This document shows, in pieces, positions 34,698-43,072 of a DNA stretch of 64,000 nucleotides. Under the pieces are notes generated by a model that worked only from the letters and a program-made list of their open reading frames with translations, was not told the DNA's origin and did not search any database. The position numbers and the translations under genes are program-made. Position 1 is the stretch's first letter; each line of letters starts with the position of its first letter. This DNA is from Streptomyces adelaidensis (GTDB lineage: Bacteria > Actinomycetota > Actinomycetes > Streptomycetales > Streptomycetaceae): positions 52,482-116,481 of the forward strand of contig NZ_JAEMUX010000023.1 of the NCBI RefSeq assembly GCF_016598475.1, in the 5' to 3' direction.

Positions 34698-35111
34698 TCA
34701 CTGGGCGAGCAGCTCGGCCAGGCCGTCGTCGATGCGCAGCATGTCGAACTCGGCGCCCGGCGGGACGATCCGCAGGGTCCGCTCCAGCCAGGCCGACACG
34801 GCGGGGGCCGGCGCTTCGAGCAGCGCGTCCCCGTCCGGCGAGCTCAGCGCCATCAGTACGACGCTCCGGCCCGACACCTTCGTCGGCCACACCCGTACGT
34901 CCCCGTGCCCGCACGGCCGGAACACCCCTTCGACGAGCAGCTCCCGCGCGAAGGTCCAGTGGACCGGACGGTCGGAGTTGACGTGGAAGGTGATGTGGAC
35001 GGCGTACGGGTCGTCGCTGCGGTAGCCGAGCTTGGCCGCCACGGCGATGCTGCGCTCCGGCGACAGGACCAGCTTGAGCTCCAGTTCGCGTTCAACGACG
35101 GTGTGCCGCAT
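34698..35111 (-). CDS. ssgG: SsgA-like sporulation protein, SsgG type
   Basis: 137 residues. Start ATG 35111 has AGGA at 9-nt spacing; ATG 35120 abuts the same site and is too close. SALP family core: LELKLVLSPERSIAVAAKLGYRSDDPYAVHITFH, VHWTFARELLVEGVFRPCGHGDVRVWP and VLMALSSPDGDALLEAPAPAVSAWLERT. SALPs are found only in sporulating actinomycetes and control septum placement, cell-wall growth and autolysis. S. coelicolor SsgG (SCO2924) sets the position of some sporulation septa. The symbol rests on similarity plus synteny with hppD and the FAD oxidase. Confidence 0.87.
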   Translation of the reverse strand: MRHTVVERELELKLVLSPERSIAVAAKLGYRSDDPYAVHITFHVNSDRPVHWTFARELLVEGVFRPCGHGDVRVWPTKVSGRSVVLMALSSPDGDALLEAPAPAVSAWLERTLRIVPPGAEFDMLRIDDGLAELLAQ

Positions 35112-35210
35112 GGTGATCATTCCTCTCTCGTACGGGGCCCTGTGGGCGGGCCCGTACGAGTGAGAGCGGAGCGGGGCCCCAAGCATTACGCGGTTTCGCG
35201 AAAGTTTTTC

Positions 35211-35246
35211 CGACGAGTTCACCGACGAGTTCACCGACGAGTTCAC
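35211..35246. repeat. 12-bp tandem repeat upstream of ssgG
   Basis: Three perfect copies of CGACGAGTTCAC, followed by a degenerate fourth, about 100 bp upstream of the ssgG start in its presumed promoter region. Confidence 0.85.
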
Positions 35247-35398
35247 CGACCGGTTTGCGGCGCCCGGCGGCACCACCGTTCCGTATCAGATCCGTGCGCG
35301 AAAGGGGCGGGTCCGGCGGCAGCGGTATGGGGACCAGCCGGCGTCTGGTAGATCTGGATGCCCTCTATCAACCCCCGAGCAGATACGGGACGACGGAC

Positions 35399-37009
35399 AT
35401 GAGCGCCCCAACCCCGGCCCCCGGCGACGACAGGCCCCGCGAAGGGTATTACCCGGACCCCTCCATTCCTGGATATGTCCGGTACTGGAACGGTGCCTCC
35501 TGGGTGCCGGGCACGAGCCGTCCGGCGCCCTCCGACGGCGAACCGCTCGCCCCGCCGTCCGGCCCCGGCGCGGGCGGCGTGGAGGAGACGGGCCCGCACT
35601 TCTTCGACGAGGACCCCGATCCGGCCCGCCCGGCCTCCGACAGCACCCTGCACGGCTCCCGCCCCGAGCCCGCCTCCGCGTGGGGCGCCGACCGCTCCCG
35701 CCAGACCGGCTTCGGTGGCGACAAGGACCGCCGGGTCTCCTGGGGCTCCCCGCCCGGCCCCGCCGCCGGCCCGGCCGACCCCCGGATGTCCCTCGCCGCG
35801 GCCCCGGGCGACGACGCCGACTCCGGGCGTACGGCGAGCACGGACGGTACGGCGACCATCCCGCCGGCGGACGTCGAGGACGACGCCGGTGTCCCCGAGG
35901 GCACGGTGGTCTTCCGGCGTCCGAACACGTCCGGGCGCCCCCAGCCGGCCGAGGGCACGCCCGTGCCCCCCGGTGTCTTCGGCGCCCCGCTGACCAGCGC
36001 CCAGGTCGCCGCCCAGCAGGCGCTGGGCCTCGCTCCGCAGGGGTCGCAGCAGGGTGGTTCGCCGCAGGGCGGGCAACAAGGCGTGCAGCCGGGCGTGCAG
36101 CAGGGGCCGCAGTCCGGTGCCACGGCCCCGGCGGCCGCCGCGATCGCCCCGGCGACCCCGGCTGTCCCTGCCACGCCGGTCACTCCGGTCACTCCGGCCG
36201 CACCGGTCACTCCGACCCCTCCGGCTCAGCGTCAGCCGCAGTCGCCCCAGTTCGGCGGCGCCTTCACGCAGCAGCCCGCGCCGACGCCGGCGCCGACCCC
36301 GCAAGCCCCGCCCTCACCCGTCCCGCAGCCCGCGGCGGGCGTGCCCCCGCAGGCCGCCTCCCGGCAGTCCGGCGAAGCCCCCATGGCCGTCGGCTCCGGT
36401 GGCGGACAGCCCTCCTGGGCGCAGCAGGTGCACCGGCTCGCGGAGGGCGAGGGGGAGCAGCTGGTCGCGCCGTGGAAGCCGGTGGTGGAGGACCCGTTCC
36501 AGGCGGTCGTGCGGCGGCAGGCGGAGGCCCGGCCCGCGGGGTTCGGCCGACGGCTGGTCGCCCGGCTCCTGGACAGCCTGATCGTCGGCGCCGTCACGGC
36601 CGTGGCGGCGGTGCCGTTCGGCACCCAGGCGGTCGACCACGTCAACGACAAGATCGAGGCGGCCAGGCTCTCCGGCGAGAAGGTCACCGTCTGGCTGGTC
36701 GACGGCACGACCTCGGTCCAGCTGGGCATCATCCTCGGCGTGCTGTTCGTCGTCAGCGCCCTCTACGAGGTGCTGCCCACCGCGAAGTGGGGCCGCACCC
36801 TCGGCAAGAAGCTGCTCGGCCTGGACGTCCGGGACATCGAGGGCCACGAGCCCCCGTCACTGGGCCGGTCCCTGCGCCGCTGGCTCGTCCACGCCGTCCC
36901 CGGCCTCCTCGGCATCGGCGTGATCGGCATCCTTTGGTGCCTCATCGACAAGCCGTGGCGCCAGTGCTGGCACGACAAGGCGGCCCACACCTTCGTGGCG
37001 GGCAAGTAG
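35399..37009 (+). CDS. DUF2510 and RDD membrane protein with Pro/Gln-rich linker
   Basis: 536 residues from ATG 35399. Residues ~15-45 (REGYYPDPSIPGYVRYWNGASWVPG) are a DUF2510 domain. A ~330-residue Pro/Ala/Gln-rich linker follows. From about residue 375 comes an RDD domain, RPAGFGRRLVARLLDSLIVGAV, with three membrane helices ending in GILWCLIDKPWRQCWHDKAAHTFVAGK. RDD proteins are small membrane modules of uncertain role, with Na+/H+ exchange reported for one. It is paralogous to the next gene. The stop codon lies in an 11-bp tandem repeat. Confidence 0.85.
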   Translation: MSAPTPAPGDDRPREGYYPDPSIPGYVRYWNGASWVPGTSRPAPSDGEPLAPPSGPGAGGVEETGPHFFDEDPDPARPASDSTLHGSRPEPASAWGADRSRQTGFGGDKDRRVSWGSPPGPAAGPADPRMSLAAAPGDDADSGRTASTDGTATIPPADVEDDAGVPEGTVVFRRPNTSGRPQPAEGTPVPPGVFGAPLTSAQVAAQQALGLAPQGSQQGGSPQGGQQGVQPGVQQGPQSGATAPAAAAIAPATPAVPATPVTPVTPAAPVTPTPPAQRQPQSPQFGGAFTQQPAPTPAPTPQAPPSPVPQPAAGVPPQAASRQSGEAPMAVGSGGGQPSWAQQVHRLAEGEGEQLVAPWKPVVEDPFQAVVRRQAEARPAGFGRRLVARLLDSLIVGAVTAVAAVPFGTQAVDHVNDKIEAARLSGEKVTVWLVDGTTSVQLGIILGVLFVVSALYEVLPTAKWGRTLGKKLLGLDVRDIEGHEPPSLGRSLRRWLVHAVPGLLGIGVIGILWCLIDKPWRQCWHDKAAHTFVAGK

Positions 37010-37041
37010 CGGGCAAGTAGCGGGCAAGCGGCGGGCAGGCA
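36998..37041. repeat. 11-bp tandem repeat across a stop codon
   Basis: Units of GCGGGCAAGTA (two perfect, then two degenerate). The TAG stop of the RDD gene at 37007 lies in the first copy, and each perfect copy supplies another TAG. Confidence 0.8.
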
Positions 37042-37160
37042 GGTCGCACGGGCGTCGCATTGGCGTCGCACGGGCCGGACGGGGGCGTGTACGGAAACCT
37101 CGTACCCCGGACGGCCCCGTGCCGGATGCGGAGCCGGACGGTTCGCGGTCGACTCGGGCC

Positions 37161-37859
37161 ATGAGTACCGAACCGCCGCCCTTCGGCTCCGGTCCGTCCC
37201 CGGACGACGACCCGTTCAAGAAGCAGCAACCCCCGCCGCAGCAGGGCGGCGGCTCCCCGTACGATCCGCCGCCCCAGGAACCGCCGCACGGGAACCGGCC
37301 GCCGGACGGGAGCCAGCCGCCGCCCTACGGTGGGGGTCCCTACGGTGGTGGCGGTCCCTACGGCGGTGATCCCTACGGCGGCGGGCAGCACCCCAACGAC
37401 CCGCTCGTCGGGATGCCGCCGCTCGCGGACAGCGGGAAGCGGGTGCTGGCGCGCATCATCGACATGATCCTGGTGGGGATCGTGGTGGGGCTGCTGGCAT
37501 GGGCGTTCAGGGTCAGCCAGTACACGGTGGACTCGGGGGACTTCGAGTTCGGCAAGTCCCTGGCACAGGAGGCGCTCGCCGCGATCCTCTACATCGCGTA
37601 CGACACGTACTTCACGGTCAAGAGCGGCCAGACCCTCGGCAAGCGGCTGATGAGACTGCGGGTGGCGAACCTCGACGACGGCTCCACGCCCTCCACACAG
37701 ACCGCGCTGACCCGCGCGGCCGTGCTGTGGATCCCCTTCGCCTTCTGCTGCGCCTGCATCTGGACCGCGATCGCGGGCGGCTGGAGCTTCTTCGACAAGC
37801 CCTACAAGCAGGGGCTGCACGACAAGGCGGCCAAGACGGTGGTGGTCAGCACCGGTTGA
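37161..37859 (+). CDS. RDD family membrane protein
   Basis: 232 residues from ATG 37161. The first ~90 residues are Pro/Gly/Gln/Tyr-rich (YGGGPYGGGGPYGGDPYGGG). The RDD domain starts at ~95 (SGKRVLARIIDMILVGIVVGLLAWAF) and ends KPYKQGLHDKAAKTVVVSTG. It shares the C-terminal half with the preceding gene, so the two are tandem paralogues. They may form mixed assemblies. No catalytic motif seen. Confidence 0.87.
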   Translation: MSTEPPPFGSGPSPDDDPFKKQQPPPQQGGGSPYDPPPQEPPHGNRPPDGSQPPPYGGGPYGGGGPYGGDPYGGGQHPNDPLVGMPPLADSGKRVLARIIDMILVGIVVGLLAWAFRVSQYTVDSGDFEFGKSLAQEALAAILYIAYDTYFTVKSGQTLGKRLMRLRVANLDDGSTPSTQTALTRAAVLWIPFAFCCACIWTAIAGGWSFFDKPYKQGLHDKAAKTVVVSTG

Positions 37860-37956
37860 GGCGTCGGGGCTCGAGCGAGGCGTCGCGGGGGTCGAGCGAA
37901 AGACGGCGGGTCCGTGGTCGCGGGCCCGCCGTAACCTTTCAGCGGTCTGTCACCCG

Positions 37957-38024
37957 GTGCCGTTCACGAGCCCGTGCCGTTCACGAGCCCGTGCCGTTCA
38001 CGAGCCCGTGCCGTTCACGAGCCC
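37957..38024. repeat. 17-bp tandem repeat at a 3' end
   Basis: Four perfect copies of GTGCCGTTCACGAGCCC. The last copy contains the stop codon (TGA on the minus strand, 38015-38017) of the small membrane protein gene. Confidence 0.92.
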
Positions 38025-38356
38025 GTGTGTTCGCGCACCGGCTTCCGTACCGCTTCGGATTCCACGGCGACCGATGCCGATGCCGATGCCGATGCAGAGG
38101 CAGAGGCAGAGGCCGGGGCCGCGAAGGACGCGGAGGTCCTGGCGCGACGCGCGGCGGTGGCGCCCGGTGCGGGCTTCCGGGCGGGCTTCGGCAGCGGCAC
38201 GGTCAGTGCGACGAGCAGGCCGAGGGCGAGGGCGGAAAGGGCGATCACCGCGATGCCCACGCCGGAACTCGTCTGTGACAGCAGCAGCATGGCGAGGGTG
38301 GACAAGATCACGGTGCAGGAGCCGTAGGCGAGCTGTGCGGTCGTCGGACGAGGCAT
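38015..38356 (-). CDS. Small two-helix membrane protein, unknown
   Basis: 113 residues. Two hydrophobic segments, at about 8-26 (QLAYGSCTVILSTLAMLLL) and 31-54 (GVGIAVIALSALALGLLVALTV). A basic stretch KPARKPAPGATAARRAR and an Ala/Ser dipeptide run (encoded by GATGCC and GAGGCA hexamers) close the cytoplasmic tail. I do not recognise the family. The ORF has good Streptomyces codon bias and an ATG. The coding end lies inside a 17-bp tandem repeat, so the C-terminal residues may vary between strains. Confidence 0.68.
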   Translation of the reverse strand: MPRPTTAQLAYGSCTVILSTLAMLLLSQTSSGVGIAVIALSALALGLLVALTVPLPKPARKPAPGATAARRARTSASFAAPASASASASASASASVAVESEAVRKPVREHTGS

Positions 38357-38843
38357 GGCAATCGTGTCCTCGGGTGGGTCTCCCCGTGCCTCTCACGATG
38401 AGGGGAGGGTTACGGATACGAATGAAAGGTGAAGCCGTGCTGTCGGCTTGGCTTCCGCCGACTTCCGGCGCTCCGCCAATCGACTCTATTCGCCAGGGTG
38501 CCCGAGTGGAACGACGGGTAAGCGTGACCTGACACACGGTGCCGGGAGCATGGGGGGCGCACGGGGTCATGGGGTCCATCAGGCGGACGCATATGCGCGC
38601 CGGTCGAGTGCCGACCGGCGGTGGTCGAGTGACGGGTGGGCGATACATGTAACGCCCGTAAAACGAACAAGCGCTTCCTGTGGACGCCGATAGCGCACTT
38701 GACCTGTACAAGTCAAGATCTGTCTTTTATCTCGAACCTCCGGTCGAATGGCGTCACTTGACTACACGCGTATACCGCGCGCGGACATCCTCCACACAGG
38801 GCCACCCCCGTCCGCGCGAACGGGCGCGGGGGGAGGACCTCAA
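38357..38843. other. 487-bp region upstream of the M6 protease
   Basis: No supportable gene. Low GC near 38640-38750 suggests the protease promoter. A dyad CTTGAC-N8-GTCAAG at 38698-38717 is the clearest regulatory candidate. Confidence 0.5.
38698..38717. promoter_or_regulatory. Dyad CTTGAC-CTGTACAA-GTCAAG
   Basis: Perfect 6-bp arms, 8-bp centre, 127 bp before the protease GTG. TTGACC within it could double as a -35 box. Either an operator or a chance dyad. Confidence 0.35.
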
Positions 38844-41195
38844 GTGACCAGTAGACCCTGGACGTTCAGAGCTGCCGCGATCGGCGTCGCACTCGCCACG
38901 GCCGCCGCGACGATCTCGACCCTCACGGTGGCGCAGGCCGCCGAAGGCACGTCGACGGCGTCCGTGGACCGGCATGACCCGGCGGACCACGAGCACGCCG
39001 ACCATGACCTCGACGGCCCCCTGAGCAAAACTCAGGAGGCCCAGCGCGAGGAGGCCCTGCAGCAGGTCTTATCCGGCGACGCCACGGTCAAGGACCGTGA
39101 CGGCTCGCAGGTCGTGCGGCTGAAGAGCAAGAAGGGCAAGAGCAAGTACGTCGAGCTCGGCCGCGAGAAGACCGACAGGATCTTCACGATCCTGGTCGAG
39201 TTCGGCGACCAGATCGACAGCCGCTACGGCGGCACCGTCGGCCCGGCGCACAACGAGATAGCCGAGCCGGACCGCAGCCAGGACAACTCGACGGCCTGGC
39301 AGGCGGACTACGACCAGCAGCACTTCCAGGACCTGTACTTCGGCACCGGCAAGAACACCGAGTCGATGAAGAAGTACTACGAGAAGCAGTCCTCGGGCCG
39401 CTACTCGATCGAGGGCGAAATCGCCGACTGGGTCAAGGTCCCCTACAACGAGGCCCGCTACGGCAACAACGCCTGCGGCCAGTCCACCTGCTCCAGCGTG
39501 TGGAACGTGGTCAGCGACGGTGTGACGTCCTGGGTCGCCCAGCAGAAGGCAGCGGGGCGCACCGACGCCGAGATCAAGGCGGACGTGGCCGAGTTCGACC
39601 AGTGGGACCGTTACGACTTCGACGGCGACGGCGACTTCAACGAGTCCGACGGCTACATCGACCACTTCCAGATCGTGCACGCCGGTGAGGACGAGTCCGC
39701 GGGCGGCGGTGTACAGGGCGAGGACGCCATCTGGGCCCACCGCTGGTACGCGTTCGGCTCCGACGCGGGCTCGACGGGCCCCGACAGCAACAAGCTCGGC
39801 GGCGCGAAGATCGGCGACACCGGTATCTGGGTCGGCGACTACACCATCCAGCCGGAGAACGGCGGCCTCGGTGTCTTCGCCCACGAGTACGGCCACGACC
39901 TCGGTCTGCCGGACCACTACGACACCCGGGGTGGCGACAACTCCACCGGCTTCTGGACCCTGATGTCCTCCGGTTCCTGGCTCGGCACCGGCAAGGACGC
40001 CATCGGCGACCTGCCCGGCGACATGACCGCCTGGGACAAGCTGCAGCTCGGCTGGCTGGACTACGACACGGCGAAGGCCGCGACGAAGTCGAAGCACAAG
40101 CTGGGTGTCGCGGAGTACAACACCAAGGACAAGCAGGCCCTCGTGGTCGAGCTGCCGAAGAAGACGGTCACCACCGAGATCGTCGCGCCGGCGCAGGGTG
40201 CCAACCAGTGGTGGAGCGGCAGCGGTGACAACCTCTCCAACACGCTGACCCGTTCCGTGGACCTCACGGGCAAGTCCTCGGCCGCGCTCACCCTCGACGG
40301 CTGGTACGACATCGAGGCCGAGTACGACTACCTCTACACCGAGGTGTCGACCGACGGCGGCGCCAACTGGACGCCGGTCGACGGCACGGTGGACGGCGCG
40401 GCGATCCCGCGCGACGCCAGCGGCAAGCCCGCGCTGACCGGTTCCTCCGTCGACCACAAGAAGCTGTCGTACGCCCTGGACGCCTACGCGGGCCAGAAGT
40501 TCGGCCTCCGGTTCCGCTACTCGACGGACGGCGGTGTGGCCCCCAAGGGCTTCGCGGCCGACTCGATCGCGGTGACCGCCGACGGCGCGGTCCTCTTCTC
40601 GGACGACGCGGAGAGCGCGGACGCGGCCTGGACCGCGAAGGGCTTCTCCCGCATCGGCGCGGGGATCACGGACGACTACGCCCAGTACTACATCGCCGAG
40701 AACCGTCAGTACGTGTCGTACGACAAGACCCTGCAGGTCGGCCCGTACAACTTCGGCTTCTCGACCACGCGTCCGGCCTGGGTGGAGCACTTCGCCTACC
40801 AGAACGGTCTGTTGATCTGGAAGTGGGACACCTCGCAGGCGGACAACAACACCAGTGTCCACCCGGGCACGGGTCTTGTCCTTCCGGTCGACTCGCACCC
40901 GGCGGCGCTGAAGTGGGCCGACGGCACGGTGATGCGCAGCCGGATGCAGTCCTACGACTCGCCGTTCAGCCTGTACCGCACGGACGGTCTCAAGCTGCAC
41001 AAGGCGGACGTCCTGACGAAGATCCCGTCGTCGAAGGGTGTGTCGACGTTCAACGACCGCACCAACACGTACTACGACGCGGCGGCCCCGCTCGCCGGTG
41101 TCAAGATCACTGACACCAACACCAAGATCAAGATCGTCAAGGAGGCCAAGGACGGCTCCACGATCTCGGTCCAGGTGGGCCCCGCAGTGAAGTAA
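38844..41195 (+). CDS. Secreted M6 (immune inhibitor A-like) metalloprotease
   Basis: 783 residues from GTG 38844 (GGAGG, 7-nt spacing). Signal peptide VTSRPWTFRAAAIGVALA, ending near AQA. An acidic His/Asp-rich pro-segment (HDPADHEHADHDL) follows. The catalytic zinc site VFAHEYGHDLGLPDHYD is at residues 347-351 with the M6 third ligand downstream, and LMSSGSWLG is nearby. After ~480 come beta-rich domains (MAM/VEG-like) typical of InhA enzymes. It digests extracellular protein. The gene is monocistronic and ends in a 15-bp perfect hairpin. Confidence 0.92.
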   Translation: MTSRPWTFRAAAIGVALATAAATISTLTVAQAAEGTSTASVDRHDPADHEHADHDLDGPLSKTQEAQREEALQQVLSGDATVKDRDGSQVVRLKSKKGKSKYVELGREKTDRIFTILVEFGDQIDSRYGGTVGPAHNEIAEPDRSQDNSTAWQADYDQQHFQDLYFGTGKNTESMKKYYEKQSSGRYSIEGEIADWVKVPYNEARYGNNACGQSTCSSVWNVVSDGVTSWVAQQKAAGRTDAEIKADVAEFDQWDRYDFDGDGDFNESDGYIDHFQIVHAGEDESAGGGVQGEDAIWAHRWYAFGSDAGSTGPDSNKLGGAKIGDTGIWVGDYTIQPENGGLGVFAHEYGHDLGLPDHYDTRGGDNSTGFWTLMSSGSWLGTGKDAIGDLPGDMTAWDKLQLGWLDYDTAKAATKSKHKLGVAEYNTKDKQALVVELPKKTVTTEIVAPAQGANQWWSGSGDNLSNTLTRSVDLTGKSSAALTLDGWYDIEAEYDYLYTEVSTDGGANWTPVDGTVDGAAIPRDASGKPALTGSSVDHKKLSYALDAYAGQKFGLRFRYSTDGGVAPKGFAADSIAVTADGAVLFSDDAESADAAWTAKGFSRIGAGITDDYAQYYIAENRQYVSYDKTLQVGPYNFGFSTTRPAWVEHFAYQNGLLIWKWDTSQADNNTSVHPGTGLVLPVDSHPAALKWADGTVMRSRMQSYDSPFSLYRTDGLKLHKADVLTKIPSSKGVSTFNDRTNTYYDAAAPLAGVKITDTNTKIKIVKEAKDGSTISVQVGPAVK

Positions 41196-41220
41196 GCAGC
41201 ATTTCCGCAGGTCAGAGCAT

Positions 41221-41257
41221 GTCCGGCCGCGACCCCCTTGGCGGGTCGCGGCCGGAC
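41221..41257 (+). terminator. Terminator of the M6 protease gene
   Basis: GTCCGGCCGCGACCC and its exact complement around a 7-nt loop, 25 bp after the stop. Confidence 0.85.
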
Positions 41258-41309
41258 GTGTTTAGGTGCGTGGTGTGACTTCCTTATTGACACTGATGCG
41301 CACGGGGGT

Positions 41310-41771
41310 GTGACCTGCATGGCCGCAGGAGGCTTCTGCAAACTGCCGGACGGCAATGTCGTCGTCGCGCTGAACCTGCCCGGTGGCACGGCTCAGGGGG
41401 CGAGGAGTGCGCTGCCCGGGGCGTGGAGCGCGGTCGCGGCCGGGGCCGGCGTCGGAGCCTGGGCGCTGTCCGGGGCGGCGTCCAGTGCCGCTGTGGCCGG
41501 AGGGCCGGCCGTGACCGGTGACGGTTCCGTACGGGTCCTCGTCCTCGCCGCGAACCGCGCCCGTGCCCTCACCCGGCTCCGCAACCTGGGCATGCGCGCG
41601 ATCTACCTCCGCGGCAACGCGGCGCCCCCGACGCCGGACGAGATCACCGCCGTCCTCCACCACCCGGACGGCCTCATATGGCGCACCTCACCAGTCTGCC
41701 CCGCCTCGACGACCCCCGAACTGTGGCACCCGATCCGAGCGCTGCTCCGACGACCGACGGTACGGGTGTGA
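41310..41771 (+). CDS. Hypothetical protein, actinobacterial type
   Basis: 153 residues from GTG 41310 (VTCMAAGGFCKLPDGNVVVALNLPG). ATG 41319 is also possible. The middle is an Ala/Gly-rich hydrophobic stretch (about 35-65), too short of large residues to be sure it spans a membrane. The C-terminal half, VRVLVLAANRARALTRLRNLGMRAIYLRGNAAPPTPDEITAVLHHPDGLIWR, looks like a folded alpha/beta unit and is the part I would expect to be conserved. Function unknown. It shares a strand with the protease but lies beyond that gene's terminator. Confidence 0.62.
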   Translation: MTCMAAGGFCKLPDGNVVVALNLPGGTAQGARSALPGAWSAVAAGAGVGAWALSGAASSAAVAGGPAVTGDGSVRVLVLAANRARALTRLRNLGMRAIYLRGNAAPPTPDEITAVLHHPDGLIWRTSPVCPASTTPELWHPIRALLRRPTVRV

Positions 41772-41837
41772 CCCACACCGGGTCGGCCGCCCGGGCCTGA
41801 CCCCGACCGAGCTCTCACTCACCGGCGTTCGCGCGGC

Positions 41838-42051
41838 GCCGCCGCGCCCAGCGGTGCCGCCTCAGCGGGACGACTGCCTGCGGCTGGGGCGGCTGTGGCC
41901 GCCCGGTTCATCGGCGGCCCAGGCCCATCTTGGGCGGGGTCTCCCCTGACGGCCGGCCGCCCCGAGCGGGGGCTCGCTCCCCGGCGCTCGCCGGGTGCCG
42001 CCGCGCCCAGTCGTGCCGCCTCAGCGGCACGACTGCCCGCGGCTGGGGCGG
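41838..42051. repeat. Two copies of a 55-bp palindromic repeat (family C)
   Basis: Units at 41838-41892 and 41997-42051 share about 50 of 55 bases. Each begins GCCGCCGCGCCCAG and ends GCGGCTGGGGCGG, with an inner dyad CGTGCCGC-CTCA-GCGGCACG (perfect in the second). They lie between the hypothetical gene and the convergent pncA. Elements of this kind are scattered in many Streptomyces genomes, as I recall. Confidence 0.8.
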
Positions 42052-42063
42052 GGGGTGCGGGGG

Positions 42064-42651
42064 CTACACCACCGGCTTGCCCGACAGCTCCACGCCCGCC
42101 TCGCGGAGTTCCTCCAGGGCTCGTTCCGTTGTTTCCTCGGCGACGCCCGCGGTCAGGTCGAGGAGGACCTGGGTGCGGAAGCCCTCTCGTGCGGCGTCGA
42201 GGGCGGTGGCGCGTACGCAGTGGTCGGTGGCGAGGCCCACGACGTCGAGTTCGGTGATCTCGCGGGCGCGGAGCCAGTCGGCGAGGGTGACGCCGTTCTC
42301 GTCGGCGCCCTCGAAGCCGCTGTACGCGGCGGCGTACGCCCCCTTGTCGAAGACGGCGTCGACCGCGCCGGAGGCGACCGCGGGGGCGAAGTTGGGGTGG
42401 AAGCCGACCCCTTCCGTGCCCGCGACACAGTGGGCGGGCCAGGAGTGGACGTAGTCGGGATTGTCGGAGAAGTGGCCGCCGGGTGCGATGTGGTGGTCGC
42501 GGGTGGCCACCACGTGCTGGTAGCCGGGGCCGGCCGCCTGGCCGATCAGATCGGTGATGGCGGCGGCCACATCGGCACCGCCGGCCACCGCGAGGCTGCC
42601 CCCCTCGCAGAAGTCGTTCTGCACGTCAACGACGATCAAGGCGCGGCGCAT
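42064..42651 (-). CDS. pncA: Nicotinamidase
   Basis: 195 residues, isochorismatase-like fold. The catalytic triad is visible: Asp in VVDVQNDFCEGGSL, Lys in VFDKGAYAAAYSGFEG and Cys in GLATDHCVRATALDA. Metal-site residues D and H are in RDHHIAPGGHFS. It converts nicotinamide to nicotinate for NAD salvage. The next gene on this strand (upstream) is nicotinate phosphoribosyltransferase, the following step. They are 420 bp apart, so not a tight operon. Confidence 0.94.
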   Translation of the reverse strand: MRRALIVVDVQNDFCEGGSLAVAGGADVAAAITDLIGQAAGPGYQHVVATRDHHIAPGGHFSDNPDYVHSWPAHCVAGTEGVGFHPNFAPAVASGAVDAVFDKGAYAAAYSGFEGADENGVTLADWLRAREITELDVVGLATDHCVRATALDAAREGFRTQVLLDLTAGVAEETTERALEELREAGVELSGKPVV

Positions 42652-42681
42652 GGTGTCGGTGTCCTTCGACTCTTGGTCGGG

Positions 42682-42736
42682 ATGAGATCGGAATGAGGTA
42701 GGGATGAGGTAGGGATGAGGTAGGGATGAGGCCGGG
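42682..42736. repeat. 11-bp tandem repeat upstream of pncA
   Basis: ATGAGGTAGGG, three perfect copies (42693-42725) flanked by a degenerate copy on each side. It starts 31 bp upstream of the pncA start codon. The period is close to one helical turn. Confidence 0.85.
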
Positions 42737-42989
42737 TCGGCCGATCAGGTGAATTGCGAAACGCTGAACTTCGAAACTACGAACTTCCGAGCCTAGAGAC
42801 TTCGAGAGCTGTTCGGGAGGGGGCATCCGGCGCTCGCCCGGTGCGCGGACCGGAGCACGGGCCGGATGCGCGGGCGCTGCGCGGCTCACGGCAGGGCACA
42901 CGCAGGGCGCACACACCAGGCCCGCACAGGGCGCGGCCCGGCCCCTACCAGAGTGCCCCCGCCGCCCCCGCCCGGCATCCCGCACGAGG

Positions 42990-43045
42990 CCGACCGGGCG
43001 TAGGCGGCCGGGCGTGAGCGACCGGGCGTAGGCGGCCGGGCGTGA
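42990..43045. repeat. 28-bp perfect tandem duplication
   Basis: Two exact copies of a 28-bp unit (GACCGGGCGTAGGCGGCCGG plus 8 bases), 28 bp downstream of the pncB stop. Its internal half-unit is itself a rough 14-bp repeat. Confidence 0.88.
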
Positions 43046-43072
43046 GCTTCGGGCCCCGGCGAACCGCCTGGA

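Larger units (their letters stand above)
42652..43072. other. 421-bp gap between pncA and pncB, two tandem repeats
   Basis: It holds an 11-bp repeat next to pncA (42682-42736) and a 28-bp duplication next to pncB (42990-43045), both listed separately. No gene is supportable in the rest. Confidence 0.6.

Noticed and set aside
41286..41312. TTGACA -35 box inside the start of the hypothetical gene at 41310
   Set aside because: The hexamer is perfect but no -10 box lies at the right distance before the coding sequence.
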